A DNA stretch of 64,000 bases. Origin: Rubrivivax sp. Its GTDB lineage: Bacteria; Pseudomonadota; Gammaproteobacteria; Burkholderiales; Burkholderiaceae_C. Below are positions 62,838 through 64,000 of this stretch, in pieces. The position numbers and the translations under genes are program-made. The stretch covers positions 1-64,000 of the forward strand of contig JAIYCR010000016.1 in the NCBI GenBank assembly GCA_027487905.1, in the 5' to 3' direction. The notes beneath the pieces were generated by a model. It saw nothing but the letters and a program-made list of their open reading frames with translations. It had not been told where the DNA came from and did not search any database. Every line of letters begins with the position of its first letter. Within the stretch, counting starts at the first letter, position 1.

Positions 62838-63952
62838 TCGGCCGGCGAGAATCGAAGCCCGTTCAGGGCCAGCACACGGGCCAGTCGAGGGTCGGCGACC
62901 TCCGCCCGCAGCGGGAGCTCCAGGTCCCGGGCGAAGGCCTCGAGCAGCATCAGCAAGCCCATCGCAGCCGTGCCCAGCGCGGCATCGCGCTCGAACACCA
63001 GTCGCATGGGGCGAGCGCTGCGCGCGAGCTGGCTGAGCCCTTCGCGCAGGGCCCGCAGCTCGGTGTCCAGCCAAGCCCCGCCCAGGTGCAGCGTGGCATC
63101 CGGCCGGTCGGTGCCCAGTTGCAGGCGCAGCCTCGGCGTTGCCGGTGCGCCCGCTCGCGACTGCCGCAGATAGCGCCAGGTGGGCAGACCTTCGCCGAGC
63201 AGCAGACGGCCCAGGGCCAGGGCGTCGCCAGCGTACCGCCGCCACAGCGCCGGCTCCTGCAGGATGCGCCAGAACCACTCCAGGCCGGCCTTGCGCGTCC
63301 ACACCGGAGCCCGCCTCACCGTGTGCGCCGCGAAATTGACGACGGCGCCCAGATGGGCGATGACCGGCGCCTTCAGACGGCTGCGGATGCGCTCGATCCA
63401 GGCCTGCCCCTTCTGAGCCCCCAGCGCGACGAGCACGAAATCGGCGCCGCTCGCGTTGATGCGCGCTGCGGTGGCGTCCAGGTCGATGTCGTCCAGTTCG
63501 ACGAAGCCGGGTGACTCGCCACCCACGCCGAGCAGGCCCGGCCCCCCCGTGGCCGCGAGCGCCTGGCTGGCGGCCATGGCCACACCGTCGGGGCCGCCAT
63601 AGAAATAGACGCGCACGGGCGAGCCGCTGTCGATCCCCCTCAGGCGCTCGAAGACATCCGCGCCAGCCACCCGCTCGGCCAGCGGCACGCCCAGCTGTCG
63701 CGCCCACCAGACGATGGGCATGCCGTCGGCGACGCTCAGGTCGCTGTGCAGCACGCTGTGGCGAAAGCCCGCGCTGCGACGGGTTCCCACGAGGAAATTG
63801 ACGTTCGGCGTGGACCAGAAACAGGGCTGGCGCGCGGCCACCGAACGCCGGATGGCGTGAGCGGCCTCGTCGAGCCCGAGGGCGTCGAAGGGCAGGCCGA
63901 GCACCGCATGCACCGGGCGCGAGAAATCGACGCGCACGCCTCTGAGCTCCAC
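62816..63952 (-). CDS. WecG/TagA/CpsF glycosyltransferase fused to a STAS-like domain (possibly extends past window end)
   Basis: A 378-residue protein from the GTG at 63952. Residues about 15-245 match the WecG/TagA/CpsF glycosyltransferase family (TPNVNFLVGTRRSAGFR, SVADGMPIVWWARQLG, RVYFYGGPDGVA, LGAQKGQAWIERIRS). Residues about 270-370 look like a STAS/anti-sigma-antagonist domain (LRLQLGTDRPDATLHLGGAWLDTELR). The reading frame stays open from 63952 to the window edge, so the true start could be upstream. It converges on galE with a 22-bp overlap. The likely role is transfer of a ManNAc/GlcNAc-type sugar to a lipid-linked acceptor in surface polysaccharide synthesis; the STAS part may regulate it. 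Confidence 0.85.
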   Translation of the reverse strand: MELRGVRVDFSRPVHAVLGLPFDALGLDEAAHAIRRSVAARQPCFWSTPNVNFLVGTRRSAGFRHSVLHSDLSVADGMPIVWWARQLGVPLAERVAGADVFERLRGIDSGSPVRVYFYGGPDGVAMAASQALAATGGPGLLGVGGESPGFVELDDIDLDATAARINASGADFVLVALGAQKGQAWIERIRSRLKAPVIAHLGAVVNFAAHTVRRAPVWTRKAGLEWFWRILQEPALWRRYAGDALALGRLLLGEGLPTWRYLRQSRAGAPATPRLRLQLGTDRPDATLHLGGAWLDTELRALREGLSQLARSARPMRLVFERDAALGTAAMGLLMLLEAFARDLELPLRAEVADPRLARVLALNGLRFSPADQASEGA

Positions 63953-64000
63953 CTTCAGGCCGGACCCTGCGGGGGCCGACGCCGCCGCGCACGGTGCCGG

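Overview
The window is dense, very GC-rich (around 70%) bacterial chromosome with no tRNA, rRNA, insertion sequence, prophage or CRISPR array that I could find. Gene content points to a motile, aerobic betaproteobacterium of the order Burkholderiales, probably in the Rubrivivax/Leptothrix/Ideonella/Roseateles neighbourhood. The supporting markers are a phasin (polyhydroxyalkanoate storage), an FdxA plus thioredoxin-reductase-like ferredoxin reductase pair, AceE/AceF/Lpd with lipoyl domains on both E2 and E3, and a complete flgB-to-flgL operon with divergent flgA-flgM-flgN. The genus assignment is inference; no ribosomal gene is present. No intergenic gap exceeds about 300 bp.

Layout. (1) 1-2.6 kb: a TonB-dependent outer-membrane receptor on the minus strand, preceded by a clear TPP (thiamine pyrophosphate) riboswitch, which suggests thiamine uptake. 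(2) 2.6-10.4 kb, minus strand: an assimilatory sulfate reduction operon, cysI - [DUF934-cysH fusion] - cysD - cysN - cobA, followed by fdxA and a ferredoxin-NADP reductase. No flavoprotein subunit CysJ lies nearby, so the two redox genes may supply the sulfite reductase. (3) 10.5-20 kb: housekeeping and accessory genes: a lipoprotein patatin phospholipase, a phasin with a well-marked promoter and TGC-rich palindromes, an SDR and a Trp-rich small protein, an HDAC-like deacetylase, a thioesterase, a nitroreductase, a D-2-hydroxyacid dehydrogenase, RmuC, an MFS transporter and a DUF4124/glutaredoxin-like periplasmic protein. (4) 20-34.6 kb: prlC, folD, a FixL/FixJ-like two-component system divergent from the pyruvate dehydrogenase operon aceE-aceF-lpd, then a nitronate monooxygenase and thymidine kinase.

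(5) 34.6-47.7 kb: a signalling island. One operon encodes a stand-alone HPt protein, a REC-PAS-GGDEF-EAL protein and a GGDEF diguanylate cyclase, with a histidine kinase transcribed divergently. A second unit encodes an HDOD protein, a histidine kinase with about eight PAS domains, its ANTAR-type (RNA-binding) response regulator and a glycosyltransferase. (6) 47.8-60.3 kb: flagellar rod, hook, ring and junction genes flgBCDEFGHIJKL on the minus strand, with flgA and a sigma-28-promoter-driven flgM-flgN on the plus strand. The second signalling unit is co-directional with and immediately downstream of flgL. (7) 60.4-64 kb: an envelope or exopolysaccharide locus: an outer-membrane beta-barrel protein, a GalE-like epimerase and a WecG/TagA/CpsF glycosyltransferase fused to a STAS-like domain, the last possibly continuing past the window edge.

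The most distinctive points are the TPP-riboswitch-controlled TonB receptor, the DUF934-CysH fusion, the HPt/c-di-GMP operon with an unusual insertion ahead of GGDEF, the multi-PAS kinase/ANTAR pair trailing the flagellar operon, and the glycosyltransferase-STAS fusion.
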